A stretch of DNA of 64,000 bases, taken from contig NZ_FQUT01000008.1 in NCBI RefSeq assembly GCF_900129245.1, positions 62,001-126,000 of the forward strand, written 5' to 3'. This DNA is from Chryseobacterium arachidis (lineage in GTDB: Bacteria > Bacteroidota > Bacteroidia > Flavobacteriales > Weeksellaceae). Below, piece after piece: positions 51,862 to 59,973 of this stretch. Under the pieces are notes generated by a model. It was not told where the DNA came from. It did not search any database and worked only from the letters and a program-made list of their open reading frames with translations. Position numbers and translations under genes: made by a program. Positions within the stretch are counted from its first letter, which is position 1, and each line of letters begins with the position of its first letter.

Positions 51862-53403
51862 ATGTTAAAAAGAAAAAAAGAGATCATTCAAGATCTTAAC
51901 GCAAGATTGTTAAAAGCTTCACCTGAAGAACAAAAGGGCTATTTAGCTCAATTAATGGATGGCTATTCCAAGCTATTGATCGATGATCCTGTAAGACCTT
52001 TCAGCGAAGAAAACCTGAACGAAATCGCAAACAATGTCGATTACGGAATTTTAGCAGCCCTTGACGGAACCTGGGTGAGCTATAATGCCAATTACAATAA
52101 AAATATAACCAGACCATCTTTAGGAAGCGGAGTTCACACGACAATCATGCCTTCTCCAGGGACGAATCAAAATACAATTCCTGGGAAATTCAGTTTTGAT
52201 ACTGAAGAATATATTGAAAAATTAACCTTCGAAATCGTTCCGGGCGGTGTCCGTAACCGTGGTGGAGCAACTGAATTGTTCTGTGGTGCAGTAAAGTATG
52301 ACCAGACCATTAAAAGCGTCAATAAGTTAGGAGATCAATTACAATACGCCGGAATTCACGAAGAAAACGGAATGTATCTTTGGCTAAGTGACGTTTACAA
52401 TTACGCTGCAACGAAAGAAACCATTGAAAAAGACCGTGGAATCCATGCTTTTTCTGAAGAGGACTATAAAAATTACGGCTATAAAGGCGAATACAGAAAC
52501 GAACCATTGGTAGAAGTAAGAGACGAAAACGGTAATTCTTCGTACATCCTTTTAAGTCAACTAAAAGAAGGACAGCAATACTACGAAATCATTCCGGCTC
52601 AGGAGATAAAGCCAATGGATGGAATTACAGGACCTTATTTTATCCCTGATTATTCAATCTCCAGAAGCGGTGTCATTCCTCACGGAAGTACGGTTACTTT
52701 ATTGGGAGATATTGCTCCGAGCGGTTCAAATTATTTAATTCCCGGTGCTCCGCAATTTCCTTATGGAAATGCAACATGGGATCCGCCTCATCTTGCCATC
52801 TCACCAACAATGGGAGGTGCAGGTGCAAGTGTTACAAATCCTATTAATCTTGACGAACCAGCTCCAGCTTGGGTTCATGAGACCTTAACAGATCAGAACG
52901 ATCCGGGTTCAAATAAAATTTATACGCAGAGAATTCTTGCTGATGAATTATATCCATACTGTGTAAGACCCGATATGAGATTAAGAGACACTTTAAGCGG
53001 ACAAAACGTTGAAAATTATGTTCTTATCCAGATGTCATCCAAAATGAAAACCGGAGCACAGGGCGGAATTTTAAATGTTCCTTTTGTGAACCGTTTTGTT
53101 CCGACTGTGGAAGTAGATTTCCGATTATGGATCGAAACTGTGATTGAAGATGGAAAAGAAATTCTTCAGCTGCAATACGAACAAATCATTTTCTTTGAAT
53201 TTGACTTTGGAAATGATGGCGGAACTACAAGCTGGCCGCACATTCAGGTAAATACGCTTCGTAAAATCGAGGATATTCCTGCGGATCAGAGAAAAATAAT
53301 TGAACAGGAATTCTTCAATGCTCCTTCAGGAATGAGTATGACAATGCCCGCTTCAGTTGAAAGTGTAACTCCGCCTTCAGGATGTCCTTATCATAAAGGT
53401 TAA
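51862..53403 (+). CDS. heme-binding/peroxidase-like beta-barrel protein (FABP-like)
   Basis: A 513-aa protein with no signal peptide. The region about 60-180 resembles heme-binding FABP-fold proteins found beside ferritin-like and GMC genes: GILAALDGTWVSYNAN, IEKLTFEIVPGGVRNRGG, YAGIHEENGMYLWL. A middle part (about 230-420) is proline- and glycine-rich (HGSTVTLLGDIAPSG), and the C-terminus ends with SGCPYHKG, a Cys-Pro that could be a heme regulatory motif. No classic peroxidase motif is visible. It is the last gene of the four-gene unit; role as redox partner or catalyst is inference. Confidence 0.55.
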   Translation: MLKRKKEIIQDLNARLLKASPEEQKGYLAQLMDGYSKLLIDDPVRPFSEENLNEIANNVDYGILAALDGTWVSYNANYNKNITRPSLGSGVHTTIMPSPGTNQNTIPGKFSFDTEEYIEKLTFEIVPGGVRNRGGATELFCGAVKYDQTIKSVNKLGDQLQYAGIHEENGMYLWLSDVYNYAATKETIEKDRGIHAFSEEDYKNYGYKGEYRNEPLVEVRDENGNSSYILLSQLKEGQQYYEIIPAQEIKPMDGITGPYFIPDYSISRSGVIPHGSTVTLLGDIAPSGSNYLIPGAPQFPYGNATWDPPHLAISPTMGGAGASVTNPINLDEPAPAWVHETLTDQNDPGSNKIYTQRILADELYPYCVRPDMRLRDTLSGQNVENYVLIQMSSKMKTGAQGGILNVPFVNRFVPTVEVDFRLWIETVIEDGKEILQLQYEQIIFFEFDFGNDGGTTSWPHIQVNTLRKIEDIPADQRKIIEQEFFNAPSGMSMTMPASVESVTPPSGCPYHKG

Positions 53404-53423
53404 AATTTATTCTAAAAAATTAA

Positions 53424-53460
53424 AAAACCCTTCAAAATAAATTTGGAGGGTTAATTTTTA
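53424..53460 (+). terminator. terminator of the oxidative cluster
   Basis: AACCCTTC-aaaataaatt-TGGAGGGTT, followed by TAATTTTT; A-rich left flank makes it usable from the minus strand as well, where it would end the Lrp gene. Confidence 0.7.
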
Positions 53461-53475
53461 CACACTGAAATTGTT

Positions 53476-53937
53476 TTAAATGGTCAATCCATGAATATTT
53501 TTCACCTGCCCCATCACAAAAGTGCTGTGTGTACTTCCTATTGAAGGCACTGCCCCCAAAATATTGAAAACAAAATTCTGGTACTGTTTCATGTCTTTCA
53601 CATATACCTTTAGCAGAAAATCAAAATCTCCTGAAATACTGTAACATTCTGCGACCTCTTCAATTTCCATAATTTCTCTTTCAAATTCTACGGCGAGATA
53701 GCTATCATTACTTTTCAGCTTTAGCTGGCAATATACCGTAAAGCCAAGATTAAGCTTTTCTGCATCCAAAACTGCAGCGTATTTCTTCACATAGCCTTCC
53801 TGTTCCAGACGCTTCACACGCTCAAAAACCGGCGAAGGAGAAAGGTTTATTTCCTTTGCGAGCTCTTTTACGGTCAATTTTGCATCCTTTTGAAGTAGTC
53901 TAAGTAATTGTAAATCTTTATTGTCGAGATGCTCCAT
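53476..53937 (-). CDS. Lrp/AsnC-family transcriptional regulator
   Basis: A 153-aa regulator. N-terminal HTH (LRLLQKDAKLTVKELAKEINLSPSPVFERVKRLEQEGY) and C-terminal AsnC/RAM effector domain (YCQLKLKSNDSYLAVEFE; YSISGDFDFLLKVYVKDMKQY). Such proteins sense amino acids and act locally or globally. It faces the oxidative cluster and could regulate it, although no binding site is apparent. A TATCTTTG -7 match is found on the minus strand at 53978-53971. Confidence 0.9.
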   Translation of the reverse strand: MEHLDNKDLQLLRLLQKDAKLTVKELAKEINLSPSPVFERVKRLEQEGYVKKYAAVLDAEKLNLGFTVYCQLKLKSNDSYLAVEFEREIMEIEEVAECYSISGDFDFLLKVYVKDMKQYQNFVFNILGAVPSIGSTHSTFVMGQVKNIHGLTI

Positions 53938-54138
53938 AGAATATTATTCTTTTTGATGTTAATTTTAAGTCAAAGATAAAGAATTTTATTCTACCACATT
54001 AACATTTTAAAGGTTAATTTGCTTAATGTATGAGAAATCATTAATATTTTATTCTTTATTTCTATTTTTACTCAAGACATTTACCAACTCTATTACACTG
54101 TTGGAAATAATAAAAAGTAAAAGGGAATATTTTATATC

Positions 54139-54172
54139 GAGATCACTCTGATTGGGGAGTGGTCTCATTTTT
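54139..54172 (+). terminator. orphan plus-strand terminator hairpin
   Basis: GAGATCACTC (54139-54148) with GAGTGGTCTC (54157-54166), one G-T pair, then ATTTTTA. It lies 0.7 kb past the last plus-strand gene and 0.4 kb before the next. Confidence 0.5.
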
Positions 54173-54231
54173 AAAAATAAAAATATATTCTCTCGTTAAT
54201 ACAAAAAAATTTTTAGTAAAATAATCTTAGG

Positions 54232-54267
54232 GGAAGCAGCTGTACATTTTGTAGGGTTGCTTTTTTA
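54232..54267 (+). terminator. second orphan plus-strand terminator hairpin
   Basis: AGCAGCTGTAC (54235-54245) pairs with TTGTAGGGTTGCT (54249-54261) with G-U pairs and one mismatch, followed by T6. With the hairpin at 54139 it suggests short non-coding transcripts in the 53.95-54.55 kb gap, which has no protein gene. Confidence 0.4.
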
Positions 54268-54558
54268 TTTAAAATCTTTGTATTCAGCACACTTTTGAAG
54301 AAATTATCAGCATTCTGATAAACAACAATATCCATTTTTATGAACAAAAATCAGAATATTATTCTAATCTATATTAAATTCCTTTAACATTAAAGGATAA
54401 TTTACTCTGCAATAAATAAATTATAGTTTAATTATCTTTTTTAATATTAAATTATCATTAATAAATTCTTTATAATTATTTTTAAGCAAAATTAACATTC
54501 ACAATTCTGCCTGAATTTTATTGAATTATTTTAAATAAATTTAGTTAAACATTACCAT

Positions 54559-56550
54559 ATGAGAAAAAACTACCCTTTTTTATTTTTTATCTTTTTACTC
54601 TCTTTTTTCTCCAAAACCGATGCACAGACATATCAACTCACCGGAACGCCCATTAATACAACGGGGTGGACGATGGTTGCGCCTACCGTTGTCGGAACCG
54701 GAGGGGATTTCATTCAGCTTACCCCTGATACCAACAACCAGTCCGGCTCAATAAGGCTGAATGAACCTATCAACCTTAAATATTGTGATAAATGGAGAGT
54801 GGAATTCGATTTCAGAATGGATTCCAACCAAACTGCCAATGGCGACGGTATTGCTTTCTGGTATTTACAGAATCCGCCAATAGCCAGCGTATTAGGCTCA
54901 GGACTTGGGGTTTCCCAGAATGCTGTAGGCTTAGTTGTAGGATTCGATACATACAACAATACCACAACAGCAGTGATGAGTAAAGTGCATGTTGGTTACG
55001 GACAGATTGCAAACACTACGGATGCTAACAATGTAGAATTTTTCAACATTCCGGGAAGTTCATTCCATTCTCCCGACATGAATACCACGCTTCCTTTTCA
55101 GGGAACGAATTATAAGCATGTAGAAGTAACTTCAGATGTAGTTCCGGGAACCCAAAACTGGATGATAAAGATAACCATCAACGGTACACTCATCTGCAAT
55201 CAGATTTTTGCTCCTTCAGGTGCAGCGGCAGCTATGACCGTAGGATATTTCGGATTCTCGGCTTCTACAGGGGGCAACAGATCAAGACATTCGATTAAAA
55301 ATGTAAAGGTTTTCGTAGATAAAATTCCTTTGTTGCAAGGCGCTATTTCAAAAGATATCTGCCCGGATGCTACAGGGATGGCGACTGTTGATTTAACGAC
55401 TTTCAATTCACAGCTTACTGCGAATCCTAACAACTATACTTTTGCGTATTATATCGGTGGAACGCCTATCGCCAATCCCACGAACTTTCAGTATAATGCC
55501 AATACAAACATATCGGTAGTGATAAAGGATCCTACACTGGTCTTATGTGATAACAATGACGCCACAATAACCTTGAGGGTTGCACCGACAGTTACCACAA
55601 CAGATGCTACATTAAGAACCTGCTTCATTGAAACCAAGCCGTCTACAGGGCTTTTCAACCTTACTACCGCTTCTGTAATCGGTACATCATCAGGTATTAC
55701 CAAACAGTACTACCCTTCTTTAACGGATGCCGAAAATCAAACAAACGCAATTGCAGATCCTATTAATTATATTGCACCAAACGGAGTGGTATACATCAGA
55801 GTAAGCAACACATTTGGATGTTATGATATTGCGAAAGTAACATTGGAAGTTATTCCGCCCGTTTTCTCTAATGTTTTAGAGGATAAAATCATCTGTATGG
55901 AAGATACGACTACATTGGATGCAGGGCCCGGCTTCGTGAGCTATCAATGGAGCACAGGTGCTACAACAAGATCTATTACCAACGTAGGAGTAGGTACTTA
56001 TTGGGTAAAATTGAAGACAGGAACATGTGTGGCTACTCAGGCTGTAAAAGTATATGCTTCTGAACAACCTGTTATCTCAAGTGTTGATATTTCTAATAAT
56101 GTGGTTACAGTACATGCAAACGGTGGTACTCCGGCTTACCAATATTCTTTGGATGGTATCCAGTGGCAGGAATCTAATGAATTTAAAAACATGCCAAGAG
56201 GAGATTCTAAGATATTCCTTAAAGACGCTTATGACTGCGATCCTGTGGTTATCACGATCATTGTACCCAACCTTATCAACGTAATCACTCCGAATGGTGA
56301 CGGAATTAATGACGGAATCGATTATTCTGCACTTGCCGGAAAGCAAAACCTTGTATTCAATGTATTCGACAGATATGGAGCACAGATCCACAGAGCCGAT
56401 AAATCAAACAAATACAAATGGGACGGTACTGCCGGGGGAAGAAAAGTTCCTACAGGAAGCTACTGGTATTCCGTTTCATGGAATGAAAACGATAAGAAAA
56501 ATACACCCATCACTTACTCGGGTTGGGTTCTTGTAAAAAACAGAGACTAA
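54559..56550 (+). CDS. T9SS type B cargo protein with L-type lectin domain
   Basis: A 663-aa secreted protein. Signal peptide, then an L-type (legume-type) lectin domain at about residues 25-260 (GDGIAFWYLQNPP; VVGFDTYNNTTT; GYFGFSASTGG), Ig-like middle repeats with a gliding-motility flavour (TLDAGPGFVSYQWSTGATTR; GGTPAYQYSLDGIQW), and a C-terminal T9SS type B domain (NVITPNGDGINDGIDYSAL; VFNVFDRYGAQIH; VPTGSYWYSVSW). It is secreted through the type IX system and probably binds extracellular polysaccharide. Confidence 0.9.
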   Translation: MRKNYPFLFFIFLLSFFSKTDAQTYQLTGTPINTTGWTMVAPTVVGTGGDFIQLTPDTNNQSGSIRLNEPINLKYCDKWRVEFDFRMDSNQTANGDGIAFWYLQNPPIASVLGSGLGVSQNAVGLVVGFDTYNNTTTAVMSKVHVGYGQIANTTDANNVEFFNIPGSSFHSPDMNTTLPFQGTNYKHVEVTSDVVPGTQNWMIKITINGTLICNQIFAPSGAAAAMTVGYFGFSASTGGNRSRHSIKNVKVFVDKIPLLQGAISKDICPDATGMATVDLTTFNSQLTANPNNYTFAYYIGGTPIANPTNFQYNANTNISVVIKDPTLVLCDNNDATITLRVAPTVTTTDATLRTCFIETKPSTGLFNLTTASVIGTSSGITKQYYPSLTDAENQTNAIADPINYIAPNGVVYIRVSNTFGCYDIAKVTLEVIPPVFSNVLEDKIICMEDTTTLDAGPGFVSYQWSTGATTRSITNVGVGTYWVKLKTGTCVATQAVKVYASEQPVISSVDISNNVVTVHANGGTPAYQYSLDGIQWQESNEFKNMPRGDSKIFLKDAYDCDPVVITIIVPNLINVITPNGDGINDGIDYSALAGKQNLVFNVFDRYGAQIHRADKSNKYKWDGTAGGRKVPTGSYWYSVSWNENDKKNTPITYSGWVLVKNRD

Positions 56551-56585
56551 TTTCAATACAATAATCATTACTTAAAATTTATATC

Positions 56586-58325
56586 ATGAAATTTAAAATA
56601 TTTTCAGGATTCTTGCCTATTGCAGCCCTGCTGCTGGCATCTTCTTTAGAAGCGCAAAACTTTCAGCAAATGCCGATAGCGTCGGGACTCACCTCTGATG
56701 TTATCGCCAATGGAATAGGATCATCAGCCATATCTACATCTACGGATGTGGATGGGGTATCTTACGCCTTTGTTTCGAGGGATTTTCAGGTAAACGCATC
56801 AAGCACCCCACTTACGTATGGATTACCTGTTAACCGACTTATCAATAGCGTGGTTGCTTCAACGCCGGGATTATCCTATCAGCTTCCTGATTATAATTCA
56901 AGCAACTCTTTAAAATTATCAACACAAAATAGCTCCGGGACAATAACTTTTACCACACCGATTCCGGCTTTCAAACTGTATATGCTTGCAACCAGCGGAA
57001 GTGGAGCATCAACCGTATCTGCTGTGGTAAATTTTACGGATGGCACATCCCAGACCTTCACAGGAGTAGCGGTTCCGGATTGGTATGATAACACAGGATT
57101 CGCTGTTCAGGGCTTTGGAAGAATCAACAGAACCAATGATAATCTGGAAGCCAGTACAACAAATCCGAGGTTATATCAAATTTTGTTAACTATTGGTGCA
57201 GGCAATCAGTCGAAACCAATCCAAAGTGTTACAGTTACAAAAACATCATCGGCTCAGGGTCATGCTAATATTTTTGCATTCTCTGCAGATGCCTACTCTG
57301 ATTGTGCTGCTCCGACATTAAACGCTGTAGGAACTCTTACATCAAGCAGTGCAGATGTCTCGTGGACAGCTCCTACAGGTACGATTGCCTCGAGCTATGA
57401 TATTTTTTACAGCACAACCAATACAGCTCCTACAAGCGGTACCTCACCTATTATCACGGGGATTACAGGAACTTCAACTACAATTCCGAATTTAAACCCG
57501 AATACGACTTATTATTATTGGGTAAGAGGAAACTGCAGTACGGGAGGAACGAGCCAAAGCGTATGGTCTTTCTCAGGAACATTCAAAACATTGTGTGGAG
57601 AAGTAACCAGCATGTTTGAAAATTTTGATTCTTATACGACAGGAAATATTGTTCCTACCTGCTGGGTAAGGCTTGCTGGTTCGGGTTCTCAGACCATAAC
57701 ATCAACATCGCCTGCTTCAGGAACCAGAAATATTTACCAGTCAACATCTTCTACTGCAACACCAACTTATGTTGTGCTTCCAGCGTTTTCTAATATTAAT
57801 TCCGGAACCAGCCAGTTGAGATTTAAAGCCAGAGTAAGCACTGGGGCTCCAGGCTCTCTAATTGTAGGTTATGTAACCAATACGGCAGATGCTGCCACAT
57901 TTGTCCCATTACAAACCTTAACTATCACCAATACATCCTATACAGCAGCAGGCTCTGAATACACTGTTTCAGTTCCTAATACAGTTCCTGTCGGTGCGAG
58001 ATTGGCAATAAGAAGTACCAATGATGGTAAATCTTATTATTGGGACGATGTATATTGGGAAGCTTCTACCCTGTCTACTTCAGAGGTTAATGCAAACAAA
58101 AAGAAATTGACCATTCATCCGAATCCTTTCAAAGATGTGCTATACATTTCTGAAATTGAAAAAGTGACCTCTGTTACCATCAGCGATATTTCCGGAAGAG
58201 TGGTGAGAACGATTGACAATCCTACACAGGAGATCAATTTGAGTCTATTAAATTCAGGATTATATTTGGTTAACTTAAGAATGAAAGACGGTACTCAGTA
58301 CACCGTAAAAGCAATTAAAAATTGA
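56586..58325 (+). CDS. T9SS type A cargo protein with fibronectin type III domain
   Basis: A 579-aa secreted protein starting 36 bases after the lectin gene. Signal peptide (ASSLEAQ), an unclassified N-terminal part (about 25-235), a fibronectin type III domain (about 240-335; SSADVSWTAPTG; NLNPNTTYYYWVRGNCS), a beta-sandwich of the cleaved-adhesin type (about 340-490; MFENFDSYTTG; LRFKARVSTGA; SYYWDDVYWE), and a type A sorting domain (KKLTIHPNPFKDVLYIS...GLYLVNLRMKDGTQYTVKAIK). Likely a surface adhesin co-expressed with the lectin. Confidence 0.88.
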   Translation: MKFKIFSGFLPIAALLLASSLEAQNFQQMPIASGLTSDVIANGIGSSAISTSTDVDGVSYAFVSRDFQVNASSTPLTYGLPVNRLINSVVASTPGLSYQLPDYNSSNSLKLSTQNSSGTITFTTPIPAFKLYMLATSGSGASTVSAVVNFTDGTSQTFTGVAVPDWYDNTGFAVQGFGRINRTNDNLEASTTNPRLYQILLTIGAGNQSKPIQSVTVTKTSSAQGHANIFAFSADAYSDCAAPTLNAVGTLTSSSADVSWTAPTGTIASSYDIFYSTTNTAPTSGTSPIITGITGTSTTIPNLNPNTTYYYWVRGNCSTGGTSQSVWSFSGTFKTLCGEVTSMFENFDSYTTGNIVPTCWVRLAGSGSQTITSTSPASGTRNIYQSTSSTATPTYVVLPAFSNINSGTSQLRFKARVSTGAPGSLIVGYVTNTADAATFVPLQTLTITNTSYTAAGSEYTVSVPNTVPVGARLAIRSTNDGKSYYWDDVYWEASTLSTSEVNANKKKLTIHPNPFKDVLYISEIEKVTSVTISDISGRVVRTIDNPTQEINLSLLNSGLYLVNLRMKDGTQYTVKAIKN

Positions 58326-58345
58326 TTATTTAATATATTGCACCC

Positions 58346-58380
58346 AGGGCGATTCAATAAAATGAATCGCCCATTTTTTT
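58346..58380 (+). terminator. terminator after the T9SS gene pair
   Basis: GGGCGATTCA (58347-58356) and TGAATCGCCC (58363-58372), perfect, followed by seven T. Confidence 0.9.
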
Positions 58381-58389
58381 GAAAACCAC

Positions 58390-59562
58390 CTACCTAGGAA
58401 GCTCAGGCATTGAAACATTTTCAGTTTTTGAAGTTAATGTCTTTAAAAACGCTTCCAGCTGAGCAATTTCTTCATCCGACAGTTCCAGCATTCTTACCAT
58501 CCCGGATTTTTCGGATTTTAAAGTAATTCCTTCGTGAACTGTTGATCTTTTTTGCGAATATTCCGGATTTCCTTTGCTGTAAAAATCGATCACTTCTGTT
58601 AAAGTTTTCATCGATCCGTTATGAAAATAAGGAAATGTCCGTGAAATTTCTCTTAAACCAGGAACTCTGAATTTTCCGGCATCCTCAGGTTTTTTCGTTA
58701 CTAAGTATCTTCCCAGATCCTCTCCTTTTTCACCCAATAAAGATGTACCGACATTTTCGAACCCACTGTTGGAAAAATATCCCGAATTATGACAGTTCAT
58801 ACACTGAGCCTTTGTTCTGAAAAGATGCAGCCCCATCAATTCATCATTGGTATAAACTTCTGATTTTCCGTCGATAAACTGATCAAACTTACTTGATCTA
58901 CTCTTAATCATTCTTTCAAAAGTGGCAATCGCTTTGGAAATTCGGTCTTTCGTGGCGGTTTTATCACCAAAAGCTTTTTCAAATAAAATTTCGTAGCCTT
59001 TTATTTTTGAGATTTTCCCGGCTGCAATGTCAATATGTTCACTCATTTCTCTTTCATCCTGAATCGGCATTTGCGACTGCTGTTCCAGAGATTCTGCACG
59101 CCCGTCCCAGAATAATGATTTTGCATGTGCCACATTCAGAATACTCATGGCATTACGGATTCCGAGTTGTCGGTCGTGCCCGAAAGAAAATGTCCGGTTA
59201 TCACTCCAGCCCAGTTCCGGATCATGGCATGAGGCGCACGCGATCTGATTGGATTTTGAAAGTCTGGGATCAAAAAAAAGTGTTTTCCCCAGTAATTCTT
59301 TTTCTTCCGAATAAGGATTATCATCAGGAAATTGTACGTTCGGCAGATGTCCGATTTCAACAAAAGAAGATGCAGATTCAGGATCTAAAATTGGTTTTGG
59401 CCACTTTGAAGAATCTCCCGAAGAATACAGTTTTCTCAGGGTATTCATAAAAGCATTTCTCTGATTTACCTCTTTTTGTACCTTATTGCTTAAACAATTA
59501 TTGAGCAGCGAGACAACAAGAAACAAAACCAAAATCCAACTTAAAACATTCTTCATGGTCAT
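58390..59562 (-). CDS. di-haem cytochrome-c peroxidase (MauG/CcpA family), exported
   Basis: A 390-aa periplasmic enzyme reducing hydrogen peroxide or oxidising a partner protein. Two c-type haem sites: CASCH at Cys109-Cys112-His113 and CMNCH at Cys254-Cys257-His258. Also visible: FFDPRLSKSNQIACASCHDPELGW, RNAMSILN, SLFWDGRAESLE, FRVPGLREISRTFPYFHNG (with the second haem ligand segment), all typical of the family. The signal region ends LLNNC (Cys23), an imperfect lipobox, so lipidation is possible. ATG at 59556 is an alternative start. The neighbouring TonB receptor unit is divergent. Confidence 0.92.
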   Translation of the reverse strand: MTMKNVLSWILVLFLVVSLLNNCLSNKVQKEVNQRNAFMNTLRKLYSSGDSSKWPKPILDPESASSFVEIGHLPNVQFPDDNPYSEEKELLGKTLFFDPRLSKSNQIACASCHDPELGWSDNRTFSFGHDRQLGIRNAMSILNVAHAKSLFWDGRAESLEQQSQMPIQDEREMSEHIDIAAGKISKIKGYEILFEKAFGDKTATKDRISKAIATFERMIKSRSSKFDQFIDGKSEVYTNDELMGLHLFRTKAQCMNCHNSGYFSNSGFENVGTSLLGEKGEDLGRYLVTKKPEDAGKFRVPGLREISRTFPYFHNGSMKTLTEVIDFYSKGNPEYSQKRSTVHEGITLKSEKSGMVRMLELSDEEIAQLEAFLKTLTSKTENVSMPELPR

Positions 59563-59721
59563 ACGGAAGTTTCAGCAAAAATATGATATTTTTATTTCCT
59601 ATCAATCCGGTAAAATTTAGAATTAAAAAAATTTAACTAAAATAAAAGCTTTCCTCCGCCGTTACTACATTGAACTAATTATTAAGAACAATCAGGTAAT
59701 GTTCAGTTTTAATTATTTTTC

Positions 59722-59863
59722 ACCGCAAAAGACACAAAAAATTTTAACACTTTAGCTACGTACTCAAAAGAATACATAAGCTTTCGAAAAATCTCTGTTT
59801 TTTTTAATCCTTTCGATAGCTTTTATGATTAAATATTCATACAGCTTTTGTTTCTTTTGCGGT
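59722..59863 (+). repeat. palindromic MITE-like repeat, copy 3 (diverged, 142 bp)
   Basis: Begins ACCGCAAAAGACACAAAAA and ends CTTTTGTTTCTTTTGCGGT, with the same internal order as copy 2 (ACATAAGCTTT...AAAAATCTCTGTTTTTTTTAAT...GATAGCTTTTATGATTAA). About 20 bases shorter and clearly more diverged. It lies in the 411-bp gap between the peroxidase and the TonB receptor, where nothing else is seen. Confidence 0.65.
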
Positions 59864-59973
59864 AAAAAACAAGACCAGTTAAAAGCATATTTTAAAGTTT
59901 TACGTTTCATTCACATGATTGAGAATTAATTATTTTATATTTAAACTTTTATTCAAATAATAAACACAACTAA

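Noticed and set aside
47837..53403. A violacein or rebeccamycin cluster
   Set aside because: Only the ferritin-like domain is shared; no VioA/RebO-type amino acid oxidase, VioC/VioD monooxygenase or P450 is present.
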